A stretch of 64,000 nucleotides of DNA from Tetrastigma voinierianum. Lineage: Eukaryota; Streptophyta; Magnoliopsida; Vitales; Vitaceae. The notes under the pieces were generated by a model that worked only from the letters and a program-made list of their open reading frames with translations, was not told the origin of the DNA and searched no databases. This document shows positions 35,744 through 49,598 of this stretch, piece by piece. Where the stretch lies: the NCBI GenBank assembly GCA_016808115.1, contig JAEQBH010001852.1, forward strand, positions 310,001-374,000, written 5' to 3'. A program made the position numbers and the translations under genes. The stretch's first letter is position 1. Every line of letters starts with the position of its first letter.

Positions 35744-37929
35744 AACTATCGATGTATTGCTAGTTGAAATCGATAGAAACATATAATCAAATTCGCTAAA
35801 AATCACAAATGATGAAACAATATCAAGGTTAATAGTATAATTAAACAACTCAAAGCTTATACATTTGATAGTTGAGTCTACACATTTGATATTACTATTA
35901 TGACTAGAATACTTTTTGCGGCATACTGACGACCATTGATTTGATTTCTTATCTCTAATTGTATATATTTTGCTCATTCGAATCGCTTAACACAAATAAA
36001 CGTTGCACCATGATGACGAAAACCATACTATCTTATTGAGACAATACAACCACTCGCCGCACCAAAACGACAACAACCAAATGTGCACAAAGGCAAAGAT
36101 AATCATATGCACACTAAGGCAACAACCAAATCACAAAAAAACATATAAAAACTTATATCTATGTGAAAAAACATATAAAATTTATTAATGTGTGGAAGAA
36201 CCACTTGTTGGAGTATAAAAGACGGAAAATTGGGGTAAGGATGAGTGATTTTAGTCGCAATGACAATACCATCCCTCATTGCTAAAAACAAGATCATAGT
36301 TTATAAATCAATTAACATACAAAACTTAATTATAATAATGGTGGATGACCACCCATATTCTCTTCATTATGGAGGATGACCACCATGGCTCTGGGCATAA
36401 CCCTCTTACCATTGTCAGTTTGTTAATTCCTTCCTATATCCTTTTATCTCTTCATCTTCAAGATTGTGAGCATATAAAAGGGAGGACTTAGACCCTTTGA
36501 AAATATAGATGAAAGACAAGATTTCTTATTTAAACTCTTCTACATTTTCATTACTTTTATAACACGTTATCAGCACGAAATTCTAATCCACTGAAAGATC
36601 CAACTAAGTTATTTTTAAGGTATGGCTCTTGTGTTGGATCATTGTTCTCATGATAAAATGGTGGAGAGATATGTCTACGCATAGTGCTACTACTCATACA
36701 ATTCTTGGGATCAAATATTTTTCTCACATAACGACCACTGAAGCTAATGTAAATACAATATCGTCTTACAAACTTCCATTGATGGTTCAAGCGACAACCT
36801 AATTATTAGGTTACCATGTAAGCTAACGACATTTCATATTAATGATGCCTTATATTTAGTCAAATCCAGAAGAAATCTGCTAAGTTTTAAAAATATATGT
36901 CATAATCAAGGATCAAAATATCGGTAAACACGGATATATTGGTAATTGGATTTTACGGAAATATCGGAAATATCGGTCAAATATCGATGGATATTTCATA
37001 AAAATATTCTGCCTTACTAAAAATTTTTCATATTTTAATTATATAGATGATGAGAAATGATTCATATCTTAATTAAAGTAGATTAAAATCAAATTGATTA
37101 GTAATTATTAAATTAAATATGTTATGACAGGACCCGACCCGGATACCCCTCCAGGATTTCCCGGGTGGTCTCGCCTAGTGAAGTCTCACTAGACAATCCC
37201 TAGGGAATATCCAACGGAACCCCACTTTAAGAAAGAAAGTAAACACATGCATTAATATAATACCTCCAACCATATCGGTTACAAGATCTCCAACGCCCAA
37301 ATCCACCAACCGACCTATCTTATCAGAGAGTCATAACCACAAACACACATAATAAAGACTCATATGAGTTCAATGCTAAGATCAGAGCATTTTAAGAGTG
37401 TTTGAGAATTTATGGGTACAAATGAAAATAAATAAGTCCAATAAAATAAGGACAGATAGATAAGATAGAGTACTGCAGCTGTTGTAAAAGAGTGATGTAG
37501 AAGCTGGCGCAAGGTAGGTCTCTACTTAACCGCTCGACCTAGGAACGATTTAAAACAATAAAACGTGAGATAATAAATCTCATTGAGTGACATAATTTAT
37601 AAGGAAATAATGTTTTTATTTTCGAAAATTCCTTCTCTCAAGACCTCATATACATTCTTTTGCAAGGTTCCCCGTTTAAAATCATTCCACAAAACCTAAA
37701 CTTATACCAAGTCAACCATATGAAATTCATGCTAAAAAAAAAATTTAACCGAAATTATTATTTAGAAAATTATAACCTAAATTTATTCACAGCATAAAAA
37801 TTGAGCATGAAATTATATAAACATCATGTCGTAAAAATAATCATGAAAATACAATAACCATAAATATTGAAATGGTTATAGCTTACTCCGAAACCAACAA
37901 TGTACCATACCAATGGTTATTGCTAACTC

Positions 37930-38020
37930 AGAAACCAACAATGTACCTTACCATATACCAACGATGTACCATACCATATACCAACGATGTACCATACCAT
38001 ATACCAACGATGTACCATCA
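37930..38020. repeat. 23-bp tandem repeat in the LTR-like block
   Basis: About three and a half copies of accataccatataccaacgatgt, the first slightly diverged. Confidence 0.8.
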
Positions 38021-38775
38021 TAAACCGTGGAACACCCACCTCACGACCCTCAACATCAAAAGGTGTCGTGGTAATAATAATAATAATACATGATAATGAA
38101 CCATCGGGTAAACCCGACCTCACGGCCGTGGAAATAATGTATGACCACTGACGGCCAACTCCTACCACAATTCACAATAATATATAACCGTTGGGTGAAA
38201 CCAACCTCACGACTGTGGAAATATCATATAACCGTCGGGTGAAACCAACCCTCAATGACAATCGCGGGCAAACCCACGTAATCGTAATATAAATACTAAT
38301 CGAACTCGGGTACTATATGGTACCATCAACTTATAACAACCAACACAAAGATCCTTGTATCCACATATACTTTTCCAACGATACTATATTATAATCTATG
38401 AATTTTATAAATTTAATCTCTTAAATAACTCAATCACTAAATATATTGATGAATTTTTTCAATTCATCAATTCATGCTTAAACCGACAGAAATACCCACA
38501 AATCGAAACATTCAACATAACCAATTTTGAAGCACATAAAACTTTAGCAATATTTAACATGCTTAAAATCATAAAAATCTCAAAATCCATTTCTAAATCC
38601 ATAAACCAGTGGTTTAAACCTCAATCCATGTGCCACAATATTTAAAATATCAATTTATCCATGAACTCATTAAATAAATATTTAAAATGTTGACAAATCC
38701 ACATGAAATGATAACTTGTTTATATAAAAAACAGATAATTATATTTACGCATAACCAACCGTCGGGACAAATAAG

Positions 38776-38808
<33 letters not shown>
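38776..38808. repeat. (TA)n microsatellite
   Basis: About 16 TA repeats within the gypsy LTR-like block. Confidence 0.9.
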
Positions 38809-38811
<3 letters not shown>

Positions 38812-40989
38812 ATACTAACTAATAATATATATCATAATAATACCCAAAGCATTAAAACATGTAAACCAATTACGTACTACAGACGCTTCGCTCCCGGCCT
38901 CCCGCAGATCGCCTGTGCTCGCCGCGAGCGCTCGTATAATAAAATTACCATTTTAGGGTCTAATACTTTCTAACTAAAGACATTGAGATGCCCCAAAATG
39001 TCTTAGAATACCTTAGAACTATGAAATTATCTAAATCGACCGACAAGCCCAATTATACGCAGGCCCTATGTATCTCTAAGAACCAAAATTGGAGTTTTCA
39101 AAATTGAACCTTCCAATAAAAAAAAAAAAAAAAATCACAATATAAAATATCCAATTTCACTAATCCAACTTCACTTTGCTTCACTTGACCTATCAGGTGT
39201 CCACTTTTATCCAAACATTTTCTGCATCACCATAAATGACCCAAAAAAAAAAAAAATGAAAACTAACTATAAAACAATGTCCAAAATTTACAAACTTCAT
39301 ATCAACTAAAGCCCAAGAGACCAGGAACACATCTAATTCTTACCTCGTCCAAAGGTTCAGGCGGGTGGCCTGAAAACTCGCAGGCATCCAACCTGGTCAT
39401 CAACCTTTTCGTCGTATCTTCTCTTCTCAAACTTGATGAATCTGGAGAAAAGGAGCTCATGAATGAGTTCAGAGGGTCCAAAAATGGTGGGAGAGAGGTA
39501 TGGGTTGGCCTGGAATGGCCGAAAAATGGCAAAATCCGACGACCCAAGGCGAAGCGCAGCCGCCACGCTCGCCACTCGATCCGGCGCCGTCTCGACGGGC
39601 GTTGTCCGCGAAATTTCACGGTAAAGGTCGTCTGTGGTGGGCGCCTTCCTCTGTCTGGCGCATGGCGCAAGGGTGGTGGCCGGAATCGGGCCCCACGGCG
39701 AAACTCGACCCAAAAATCGTCGAAACACACAGAGTTATTCAATACTTCCTTCTGTCTTTCTGTAAAAACAATTTTTCTTCTTGAAAGTTTCCTCCTTCAA
39801 AAGTTCACTGCGTGGCTTCTTCCTTTATGCAAATTAGGGGTTTATATAGAGTTTAGGGTTAGTTTTTCGGTAAAATCCTGACCGATTCGGACATCGAAGG
39901 GGCCAGATCGTTGCTTGAAATCACATGGCTATGGCTTATCCGTACGCCGGATTGACGCTTCAACCCGCCTATGAACTCAGACGACGAGGCCTCCTTTACA
40001 AATGGAGGTTTTAGTCAACCCAAAATTATTTTCCTACTCATTGAAAAAGTCAACTCAGCTCCACATACTAATCATTGGTCAAACTTCTACCAAACTGGCC
40101 AAACGTATTAAAAACTTGCATTATTTGGCACGTTGGTTGTTACTACTCGTTATATTTAATATATTATTCAGATATTATAATTTTGTGTTAAGAGATAATA
40201 TTATTTATTTATTTTTGTTATTATTATAAAATATTATGTAGATAATGAGGAGATTCAAAATATTATATATTATACTTTAAATTTTTAAATGATATTATTT
40301 TCTCATTTCCTTTTCATTTTCAAATTAATATTTGATTTAAAAATAAGTTATAAGTTATAATGTAAAATAAAAATAAAATAAAATATTATAAATCATATGG
40401 TGGTGGGATTATGAAACAAAACAACAAATAATAAGAGAATATAAAAAGTTTGCACTATATATAATAAGTGTAATTAATGGCTTGGTGGTTAGAGGTGCCA
40501 CTCGTGCATTTCGTGGGTTCAAATCCCGTCAAGTACATTTCTTGAGATTTTAGAGTCAAAGAACAAAAGGAAAAATCGGAAATGTTGGAAAAAATTGGGA
40601 AAAATCGGAAAAAAGAAATTTCGGTGGAGATATTTTATCGATCTCCACCGATAACCGATATTTCGGCCGAAATATCGGAAATTTTGTTCCCTGGTTATAA
40701 TTGATATCATATTGAGACCACATACATAAATAATAAAAAGACATTTACGCATTACTCATATGCTTCGCCGGTTTCAGAGTCGAAAATCATGTAGAGTTTT
40801 TCTTCACAAGATTATAATATACCACAATAACAACAATTGAATTAAATATGGTGATGAAATAGAAGCTCTCTCACCCAAATAATTCAAGTGCTTTGGCATG
40901 ATAGACTTTGGGGCACCTGTGGTCAACAATAATGATGAGTGAATTATTGAAAATTGTTACATATCCACAAAGAAATTCAAGATTCTTTT

Positions 40990-41238
40990 GTCTAGTGATT
41001 ATCTGTGTACTGCTTGTTCACAAGGAAAATTGATTGTTAGACCATCTCATTGCTAAAAAAGTCCTGTTAACCCTTAACATTTTTAGAACGAAATCCTTTT
41101 CAAGGGGACATATAGACCACCTCCGATCCACCATGTGAATTCATTTCGCTATTTCATGTTGCTAATAGATGCCTCATCTAGATGGTCACATGTTTGCTTG
41201 TTATCTACCAGCAATGTTGCATTTGCTAGGCTTCTTGT
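40990..41238 (+). pseudogene. Copia pre-integrase/integrase N-terminal half
   Basis: Plus-strand frames read CTACSQGKLIVRP, then HVNSFRYFMLLIDASSRWSH and NVAFARLL, matching the copia integrase zinc/core region. The sequence ends exactly at the gypsy target site and continues at 55534 (L-A-x-IIRLQAH..PDYPIKKIRLDNAGEF in corrected frames). Confidence 0.75.
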
Positions 41239-43970
41239 TGTTTGCCTTTTTCTATATAGACTAAAACCCCTCAAATTAACATAATTACAAGAGCCTTACA
41301 CTTCTCTTGCATCCATGTTACTTTGGATAATTTTCTCTTAATGTTCAAGGGATTTAAAAAATATGTCTTCATTCCCATGACACTGTAAGTGCACAGCCCA
41401 TACAAGTAGTAAAATTTGAATGTAAGTCCAGGTATCATTCCCACAGAGATTGATAGCGACCAGCATCAACTACCTCAACTTCTAAAATTCCATACTATTC
41501 GACTAAAACTCATAGTGAAGTTTTACCCTTTTAAACAACAAAAAATTAAAAATCCTATAATATTGAATAATGTCAAACTTGTGTTTAAAAAACAAACGCG
41601 TAATCTAAGAAAATAAATTGTATATATAAAAATCGACAAATCAATTTCTCGTGAGAAACAAAAACTACGCTGAAACAGCAATGAAATACCACTCGCCAGC
41701 TAAGTACATCGCTCTGCTCTATATAATACGGATCCGTTACTGTCCAAGATTTCCCACTATCGAAATCGATTTCCTCCGTATTCACCGATTAGATATCCTT
41801 GCTTCTCTCAAGATTTGCAAGATCAAACCAATGACTGTATTCAAATTCTCTTGCAAGATCTAGGTATTTTCTTTCCTCATCATCACACCCATTTCCTCGG
41901 GCTGACGCTTGTAATCTTTGCTTTTCCCTTCCTCAGATTTTAAAAAGTTTCTACTCTTCACTTAATTGGTGGTCAACCTCCATATCTATGGTTTATCCTT
42001 TCCCCCTTACCGATCTAAACTTCAACACTGTGATCGTGGAACTTACCCTTAGATTAAGGTGAACTCTCGATTATTTATATTGTTAAATACACCCCTCCAA
42101 CTTCACCATGCAGCTTCGAATGGGGATTTATCAAATGAACTCCCAAAGCTCATGCCACAGTCATTAATGGTAGTCTAACATACCTGTAAAAGAATGCTCT
42201 CGCCTCGTAAATCTCCTCCGCCTCGTGTCACGCAAAGGGCATCCTGGATATTAGAGCAAGATACATTCTCAACCCGGTATTAGTAATTACTATCGAATCC
42301 TATCCATTCAAAACGACACCAATTGGCAAAACCGAACCCACCAATTCTCCCTAATTGTGCAGAAAGACTCAGAATCAAATGTAAATCAAATCCAGCTAGA
42401 AAGCCAAGGCTCCGACACGTGACGCGACCAAGAAACGGAGCTTGACCGATCACGCACAACCACCGTAATTGCAATAAAACTAAGAAGAAATGAATTCGTA
42501 AATTTGTCTAGATTTCATAAATTTTCAAAGAATACTTAAGAAAATAATATAACTAAAAATCTCAAATTTCTACTGCTCTCGCACGTCATAGATTCAAACC
42601 AAAAATGAAACTAAAATAAAAAGTAAAAATAAAAAATCTACTCTAAAAATATACACTAAGTTCCTATTATTTTCCTTTCCTAAGTAAATAAGACGGAAAA
42701 CTAAAGCCATCTATTTATACTCAGAAAAGAATTCGGGCCGTAATCCCTAAAATGCTCCAGTGGAACCCAAAGCAAAAAGCCCAACAGTCCCATGTCGCGA
42801 ATTTTCAAGTCGATGCTCGCGACATGGACTCTCAATGGCTGCGGATCGTCGCGACCTCTTCTTGTTGCAAATCCTCGCCGTCTTTGCAACTCCGCTCACT
42901 GGTTCTTACATCGTTGTGGTCGCGACCATTTGCTCAAGAAATTCGCTGTCGATGTCGCGACCCTCGCTTACATGCTCGCGATCATTGTCTTTCTATTCTT
43001 CCAGCCTTCGAGTTGTGACATCGGGCTTTAGGTTGCGACCACTTTTCTCGTTTTGTATGATGACTTCATGTCATGGACTTTGATTTCTTGTCGCAATTGT
43101 GTCGTGGTCTCTCTCTGGCCATGTTTCAAATAACTTTATGTCACACCTCATGGTGATCAAGGGCCGACCCTTTGGCTTCATTTCTTTCTTCAGCTGTAAC
43201 CTTAGTTCTACGTTGCAACAAATCTCCTCCTTCCCACCTATTTCCAGTCGCACTTCAAGGTGGTGTCGCAACCTTAATTTCTTCCCGACCGCCTCTGCCA
43301 GTCGCGACCCAATGAGTGGTCGCGACATCATTTCTAACTCTTGATTTGTAAAAGGTCGCGAAGTTCAGCCTGGCAAGTGCTTCGATTCGCCATGTCATGA
43401 CCTTTTCTTCAAACCTCCCCATTCGCACACTCAATCTTCCTCAGCTTATGTCGCGACATCATAGTATATCGCGACATGAAATGGAGCCTTGCATTTAAAA
43501 ACTAGTCGCAACCTCTTCTTTTACAAAGACCTCTCAGGGCTTCATAGACGGAGTGGTGTCATATCATTCATATTCTTAATGGCCGCGACATCGCTGATGC
43601 TCCAGCGACATGAATTTCTTTCCTTCGATTATTTCCTTTTTAGTCTCACCACGTTCTTTGTCGCAATCTCCTCCTTCTTCAAGTCACGACTTCACTTATT
43701 CAAGTTTTCTATTTCTTCTTCAAAGTCGGATTTGTTGATGCTCGTGACTTGAATGGCTGCACTGAGCTTCCTCGTTCTGCCACTCTTAAATTCTTCACTA
43801 GACCCTAAATTCCCATCAAGTAGTCGGTTTTTCCTCGATTATTAAGCTGTTTTCCGTCGATTTTCATGAAAATGAAATTTGAGTAAAATATCCACATTTC
43901 TCAAACAAATCAATATTTTTCGTAATATACTTAAAATGGATTAAAATCTAATGTGAGTTTTGACTCATCA
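41239..43970 (-). repeat. 3' LTR of the Athila-type element
   Basis: Colinear with 52745-55533. On the minus strand it starts tgatgagtcaaaactcaca and ends ggcaaaca. It is full of the palindromic word gtcgcgac and its C-to-T variants. Open frames inside (for example 42752-43083) are not genes. Confidence 0.85.
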
Positions 43971-46900
43971 AATTCCCCCAAACTTAAAATTTTGTCATTC
44001 CTGCCAAAGAGAAGAAAGAACTCGTTTCGTCCCTCAAACAAATGTTTATAAAATTTTTAAGGGCATTTTTCTCGATTCATAGCACAATCTTCTCATTCCA
44101 CTTTCCGACTGAATTAAGAGATACCAAATAACATCATTTTAAATTTCAGTTTGATTCAAAGAATAAGACATGGTGTGCTCTATCACAAATTCTTGATGAA
44201 CTAATGTATTTAAACAACTTATTCAACAAGTCTTGTTCTGTGTGTGTGTGCAGGTCTTCAATCATTTTCATCTTCATGTTGGAATGTAGTTACTCTTCTG
44301 TGAGAGTTTTCGACTCCAAGCTATTATTAAAGTCCCATAGGCTTGTTTTTTCATACTGATTCCACTAATGTGCGTGAATTCAACCTTCAAAATCACGTGA
44401 GGTTCCTTCTTGTTTCTTGTAAATGTCGGGCTTAGTAATTAGGTAGATAATGGAAAATTTAAGTTGTAAATCACCTAGGTTTCCACCTTTCTATAATTAT
44501 GGCCTTCAACTTTCACCCTTTTTTCTTCTTTGTTCTTGCCGATTCTCTTCAATCTGCCCCGATTCATCTCTTCATGTTGAATTCTTTTGTGGAATTTCAA
44601 TTTCCATATGCACTTTATTCAGCGCCTTTGCTTTTCGAACTCCCTCGCTTTTGTTTTTCTAGGATCGGGAATAGTGCAATGTTTTGTCTTCTTAGGCTTT
44701 ATATTACTCTAGAGAACTTTCATTAGCAACTCCCATACCAATTGGTATTAGGGTGCCAGGTGGCAAACACTCTACGAGCTTAACTGCTCGCGAATAAAGC
44801 ACAAGACAAAACTTATTCCTTATTTCACTAGCTTCGCTTTCTTACTTCTTCACCCCTTCATTGTAAAATTTGGAAATATTTTTCCCCCAAACTTGCTTCT
44901 TTCTTTATAGTAAACTTTTCCTAACCTGGAAACCGATACTCAGCTCTTGTCGTAGGTTTATTGTGTGAAGTGGAATTTAGGTTTCAGTTGCTGTTTATTT
45001 AGCAAAAATGCGCTTCTATTTTTGGCTCCAAAATCAAGGAATCCAGAGAATATGCTTACATATATTGAAAAAGCTCAATCCGCCATGGATGGCCTCTATC
45101 ATTTCCTTTGTCGGGTTATTTTCACCTAAGATTTCACTCAATCAATAATCTAAATAGTTCTAGGACTATGGACTCAGGTCTTGAATTTCCCTAAATGTTC
45201 CTAATTCCTCTCAAAGTTTCATAAGTTTGGTCGACCTAAGTGTATTATTTTCCTTTCAAGACTTGTATTTATTTATCGCTCACTTACATTATTTCAACCA
45301 AGTATTTTGTTCCATCAAGAATAACCAAATTTCAAATTTTTGCAATCTATACCGAAATTAAACAACAGTAATATTTCTAATTTTACTTAACTTATTCACG
45401 CCCCGATTCTTCCCGAAATTGCCAGTTTCGGGGAAAGAACATAATTATTTATTTGATTTCAGATAGAAAAGGCATTTATTTATTTATCATGCTAAAAACG
45501 TAAATGACACAAAACAAAATTTCATATATCATGTTCCTCAATTTGTAGATCAACTAGAATTTTATTCAAATATCAAAACATTTTCGATATTGCATAATCA
45601 GCTTCCCATAAATAAGACTATAACCAAATTAGAGAAAAACTCTATTTCTTGATCTAAAATCCCATCTCTTCCTCCTCAAGGGTTGCGCCCCCCGCTTCAT
45701 TTGGTTCACCGCACTCGAGCTTGCTCCAAGAGTGGATTCTACGTTAACAAGGCTGCGGAAACAAATTCGGCTCCCTTTCTCCCTTTTCTTCGAGCTTCTC
45801 TGGTTGATGGGTTCTAATTAACCCTTCTTCCAATTCCTTTCCCATCAACCACTCTCTTGATTACACAGCGTTTTATGGAATAAGGAATGGAATTGGTTTG
45901 TTTTTCGACTCCATTCATTCCATAAACTCTATGTTCACAAATTGAACTCTTCTTTCTCATTCTCCCTTCATTCTCTTTGTTTGTTTTTCCTTTGTTATCC
46001 CATCCTTTTATGTGTTGATTTGCGCTCTCTCGGGAACTACAAGGCCATTTATTCTTTCTTTAAATTTTCGACAGAATGAATCTGGAATGAGTTTCGAATT
46101 CTTGCTCCCTTGATATTTCCAACAGAGGTTTTGGGGAATTTGGTGGAGAATTTTGATAGTTTTTCTTGAATTTATTAAATTCCCTTTGATTATTCTCCTC
46201 GAAACTGAGCATACTAAACCAATTCGTTCAATCAAGACATTGATTTCTGTTTCTGCATTAATAACTATTTATTTCAAAGATTCTGAATGAATGATGCAGA
46301 ACTGAAAGGTTTGGGGTGAATTTAGCCTAATGGAATTTGAAGTGGAATGCACGCCAGTTAAATGTCATGACAAATGATACGGAGTCGCGACATTAAGTAT
46401 TGAGCTCTAAATTAATGATTTTCAATGAATCTAATTTCTTAACCGACGCCCTAAAATGAGGTTTTAAAAATCCACTTTTATCGACTTGACTATTTTGGTC
46501 GCAACTTCAAAATTTTTGTTTGCGGACTGAAATGTGGTCACAATCAAAGGGAATTTGATGTTGCAACATAAAAATGTTCTTTCCCTTCTTTAACTGGGCC
46601 GTGACCTCGCTCATTTATTTTGACTTTCTTTCCACTTTTTATTTTTCACATCCACCATTCTTAGTTGCAACTTTTGATTAATGTTGCACCAAAACATAAA
46701 CACTCAAATTCACAAAGAATTTCAATTTATTCAATCTAATCAAAACAACTACAACTCAATTCATCTTTATCATGCAAAATTCAACAACTTCCACTATGCA
46801 TCACATTCAAAATTTAAAACAATTCAAAACAAGATAAAAAATTCCCCTAAACTTTCAATCATGCTATATCAAAGACAATTTTAAAATCAAATCAAGAAGA

Positions 46901-47700
46901 ATATATCGCCCTTTGGTCCTTATGTCGATTGAAGTTTGATTGCGTATGCTCTCCTTTTGCACAATCTTCATCATTCCAGAAAACTAAAAAAAAATTCCTC
47001 TACTCTTCAATCAATAATGAATAAAATCACAATATGCTATTAGAAATTTAAACACATAAATTTTAAAACTATAACAAGAAAATTAAAAACAACCGGTGTG
47101 GATTGCCTTCCACAAAGCTGCTCCATTTTTAGTCTTTAGATGGACTTTCATTATCGTTTCGCTTTCTTCAATTTCCCTTGTTCAAAACTAAGGGTTACTC
47201 TTCCAATTGCTTTCTTCCAAGGTAGTGCTTTAATCTCTGACCATTAACTTTGAACTCCTCATGATTGTCGGTTCTAAGTGTCACTGCCCCAAACCTGTGC
47301 TTTTCTGATACCACTCGTAAATGGTCCACCCATTCCTGATTTCACTTTCCCGAAGAGTCTTAGTCTGCAGCTTCGAATAACAAGCATCTCGATCTCCTCG
47401 GCCTTGAATTCCTCCTCAAAAATTCGCTGATCATGCCATTTTTTTGTTTTATCCTCAGATTCCGCACTATCATAGACTTCATTTCAACTCTTCCAATTCA
47501 TTTAACTGGAGTAGCTCTATCTCTTCCTTAGCAACTTAAAATCAAAATTAAGCTTCGAATGGCCTACATAGCTTTTGCTATCTAGCTCAAGAGGTAGGTG
47601 ACAAGGTTTTCCAAAGACAAGCCTCAGACTGACATTCCAATGGGAGTTTTAAAAGCAAATCCCGTATGCCTAGAATGCATCATCAAGCCAACGACCAATC
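43971..47700. other. Non-pol internal part of the Athila-type element
   Basis: This ~3.7 kb between integrase and the 3' LTR has no recognisable protein on either strand. The env-like frame some Athila elements carry is not detectable. The frame at 46681-46884 is low-complexity. Confidence 0.5.
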
Positions 47701-47732
47701 TCTTCTCGCCTAACCCACGCCTTTCCCACTCT

Positions 47733-48270
47733 TTATCCCTTTGAAACCCTCGCCGCTTTTATTTGTTGGTGATGATAAGCCAAGCTCATAATATGTTTGA
47801 TACCATATTTGCTCATGAGTTTGTCAAACACCTTATTTGCAAAATGGCTCCCTCCATCACTAATTATAGTTCTGGGTGTCCCAAATCTGCTGAGAATATT
47901 TCTTTGTAAAAATCCCACAACTGTATTGGCATCATTCTTTGACAAGCGCCTCAACTCCATTTTAATACCTTAGGAGTATGTATATTTCCAAATGAAACTG
48001 AAAAGGCCCCATAAAATCCATTCCCCATACATCAAACAATTGTACCACTAGGATACCTTGTGAAGTATCTCATGCCTTTGGTCGATATTTTCCCATTCTT
48101 TCGCATCGATCACATAACTTCACCAATTCAAACAAATCCTTAAAAATAAGAGGGCCAAGAAACCTCGACCGGAGAATTTTGTGGGTTGTTTTATCTCCCC
48201 GCAAAAATGTCCACCATATGGTGAAGCATGACATTCTTGTAAATTCGCTTTGCTCACCTTCCGTACACAT
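47733..48270 (-). pseudogene. Gypsy integrase fragments (zinc finger and core)
   Basis: Frame 48070-48270 has LVKLCDRCERMGKYRPK, the end of the HHCC zinc finger (CDxCQRxG). Frame 47733-47960 has VVGFLQRNILSRFGTPRTII, then SDGGSHFANKVFDKLMSKYG and MSLAYHHQ, the integrase core with its D of SDGGSHF. Between them the frame is lost. Confidence 0.85.
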
Positions 48271-48698
48271 CTCCCTTACAATCGATCAGCCCTCTTTAAA
48301 CAATAAATGGGTCATCCTGTATGTAGTACCCGCGTCGCCCTAGCTTTTTCTTCGTGGTAGTCGACCTCGTGGCATAATTCCAATGCTGCTAGTTTCACAC
48401 ATCACATGTGCATGGATCGAGCGACAACCAGAATAACCGGTCATCCGGGAAATTTTCTCTCGCTATTTCACTTCTTCCTCTCAGATACTGGTTTCTACTC
48501 TTGACAAGCGATCGCCTATCACATCAAGTCACAACCCTTCAGTTTTATTTCTAAATCAAATTCCCGTAATAATAGTACCCACTTACCGCCCAGCTTTGCT
48601 TTTCTTTTGCCATTGATACTTAATTGCCGCATGATCAATGTGTATAACAAATACGGACCCCAAAATATATGGCCTAAATTTTTCACATGCAAATACTA

Positions 48699-48914
48699 TC
48701 ACAGATTCCTTTCGCAGTGTGGTAATTTTCGAGTTTCCATTAAAGGTTTCATGAAGCATAGTAGATGGCTCGGGAACACTTTTTCATCTTTCTGTTCTAA
48801 TACAAATTCTATCAGAAAAATCACTGCATCACACATGATTTCAAATTCTCTGTCTAACTGGTTTCTACGCGACGGAGCTTCAACTAGTCTCGGATTTGAT
48901 TTCTTCAAATGCAT
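48699..48914 (-). pseudogene. Gypsy RNase H fragment
   Basis: REFEIMCDA matches the first catalytic aspartate region of gypsy RNase H (usually FELMCDAS). It is followed by FVLEQKDEKVF in place of VLGQR..KVF and by a degraded TEKE segment. Confidence 0.7.
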
Positions 48915-49316
48915 TATGTAAGGTGATTCATCAAAATAGAACTTAGTATCTTTCCAACAATCGCATAGCTGTGTCTAGCAATTTTTGAGAAATCTCCGAT
49001 AAATCTTCTATAAAAATCCAAAGACGCCCTAAGAAACTTCTAATTCCTCGATCAGAATGTGGGTGGCATTAGATTTCTTATAATTGAAACTCTGCCCGGT
49101 CTACCTCAAGCCCTCGCTACAAAATCATGTTCCAAAACAATTCCTTCAGAACTATAAAATGGCATTTTTCCCAATCTCGTAGCTGTGTTCTCGTTTCAGA
49201 CTCAAGTACCCGCCCCAAAGTTATGCAGCACTATTCAAAACCTGGATCCGCTAAGACCGTGGAAATCATCCTACAAGATCTCCATAACTTCTTCTCGCTA
49301 GATCAGAAAATATACA

Positions 49317-49598
49317 TCATGCACTGAAGGCACGTACCAGAGCATTACACAAACCAAATGGTATCTCCTCTAAAAGCAAAAAGTACCAAATGGGCATGTA
49401 AAAGTGGTTTTCTCCCTCGATCTTCGTGTGCAACAACAATTTGGTTATATCCGTAGTATCCATCAAGAAAACAAAAATGAGGGTGTCCCCAGCCAACTCC
49501 ATCCAAGATCCGATCAATGAAAGGCAGTGGAAAATGATCCTTTCGTTGCGATTCAATTTCTTCGAGTCAATACACACCCTCCATTTTGTCACGCCCAT
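49317..49598 (-). pseudogene. Gypsy reverse transcriptase fragment
   Basis: WRVCIDSKKLNR is followed by a worn FPLPFID-type stretch (FHCLSLIGSW) and PFGLCNA, the order seen in gypsy RT domains. The catalytic YxDD segment would lie further along and is frameshifted. Confidence 0.75.

Larger units (their letters stand above)
37126..40160. mobile_element. Probable Ty3/gypsy solo LTR nested in the TATCGG element
   Basis: The segment begins tgttatgacaggacccgacc and has the features of a long gypsy LTR: tandem subrepeats (23-bp unit accataccatataccaacgatgt at about 37950-38020; cgtcgggtgaaaccaacc units at 38188-38250), a (TA)n run at 38776-38808, and a GC-rich block (39450-39720) open in several frames on both strands. 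No gag-pol accompanies it. The right end is uncertain. The GC-rich open frames are not supported as host genes. Confidence 0.4.
36896..40709. mobile_element. TIR-like element with TATCGG-rich ends inside the copia element
   Basis: The left end ataatcaaggatcaaaatat and the inverse of the right end (ataaccagggaacaaaattt) are imperfect inverted repeats. Both ends are followed inward by repeated atatcgg and ccgatatt words (36915-36990 and 40570-40690). A tRNA-like segment ggcttggtggttagagg..gggttcaaatcccgtc sits at 40478-40537. No transposase is seen and the target duplication is unclear. It interrupts the copia 5' part. Confidence 0.45.

Noticed and set aside
39302..39881. Long GC-rich open frames on both strands (up to about 146 codons)
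   Set aside because: They overlap in several frames and lie in a gypsy LTR-like block with subrepeats. Such blocks yield spurious open frames because of high GC, and no domain is recognisable.
40478..40540. Possible tRNA gene
   Set aside because: It has A and B box-like motifs but no convincing acceptor or anticodon stem pairing; better treated as a tRNA-like part of a repeat.
42752..43083. Overlapping plus-strand open frames in the gypsy LTR
   Set aside because: All three frames are open over the same GC-rich LTR sequence and the homologous LTR at 54.3 kb does not preserve any of them.
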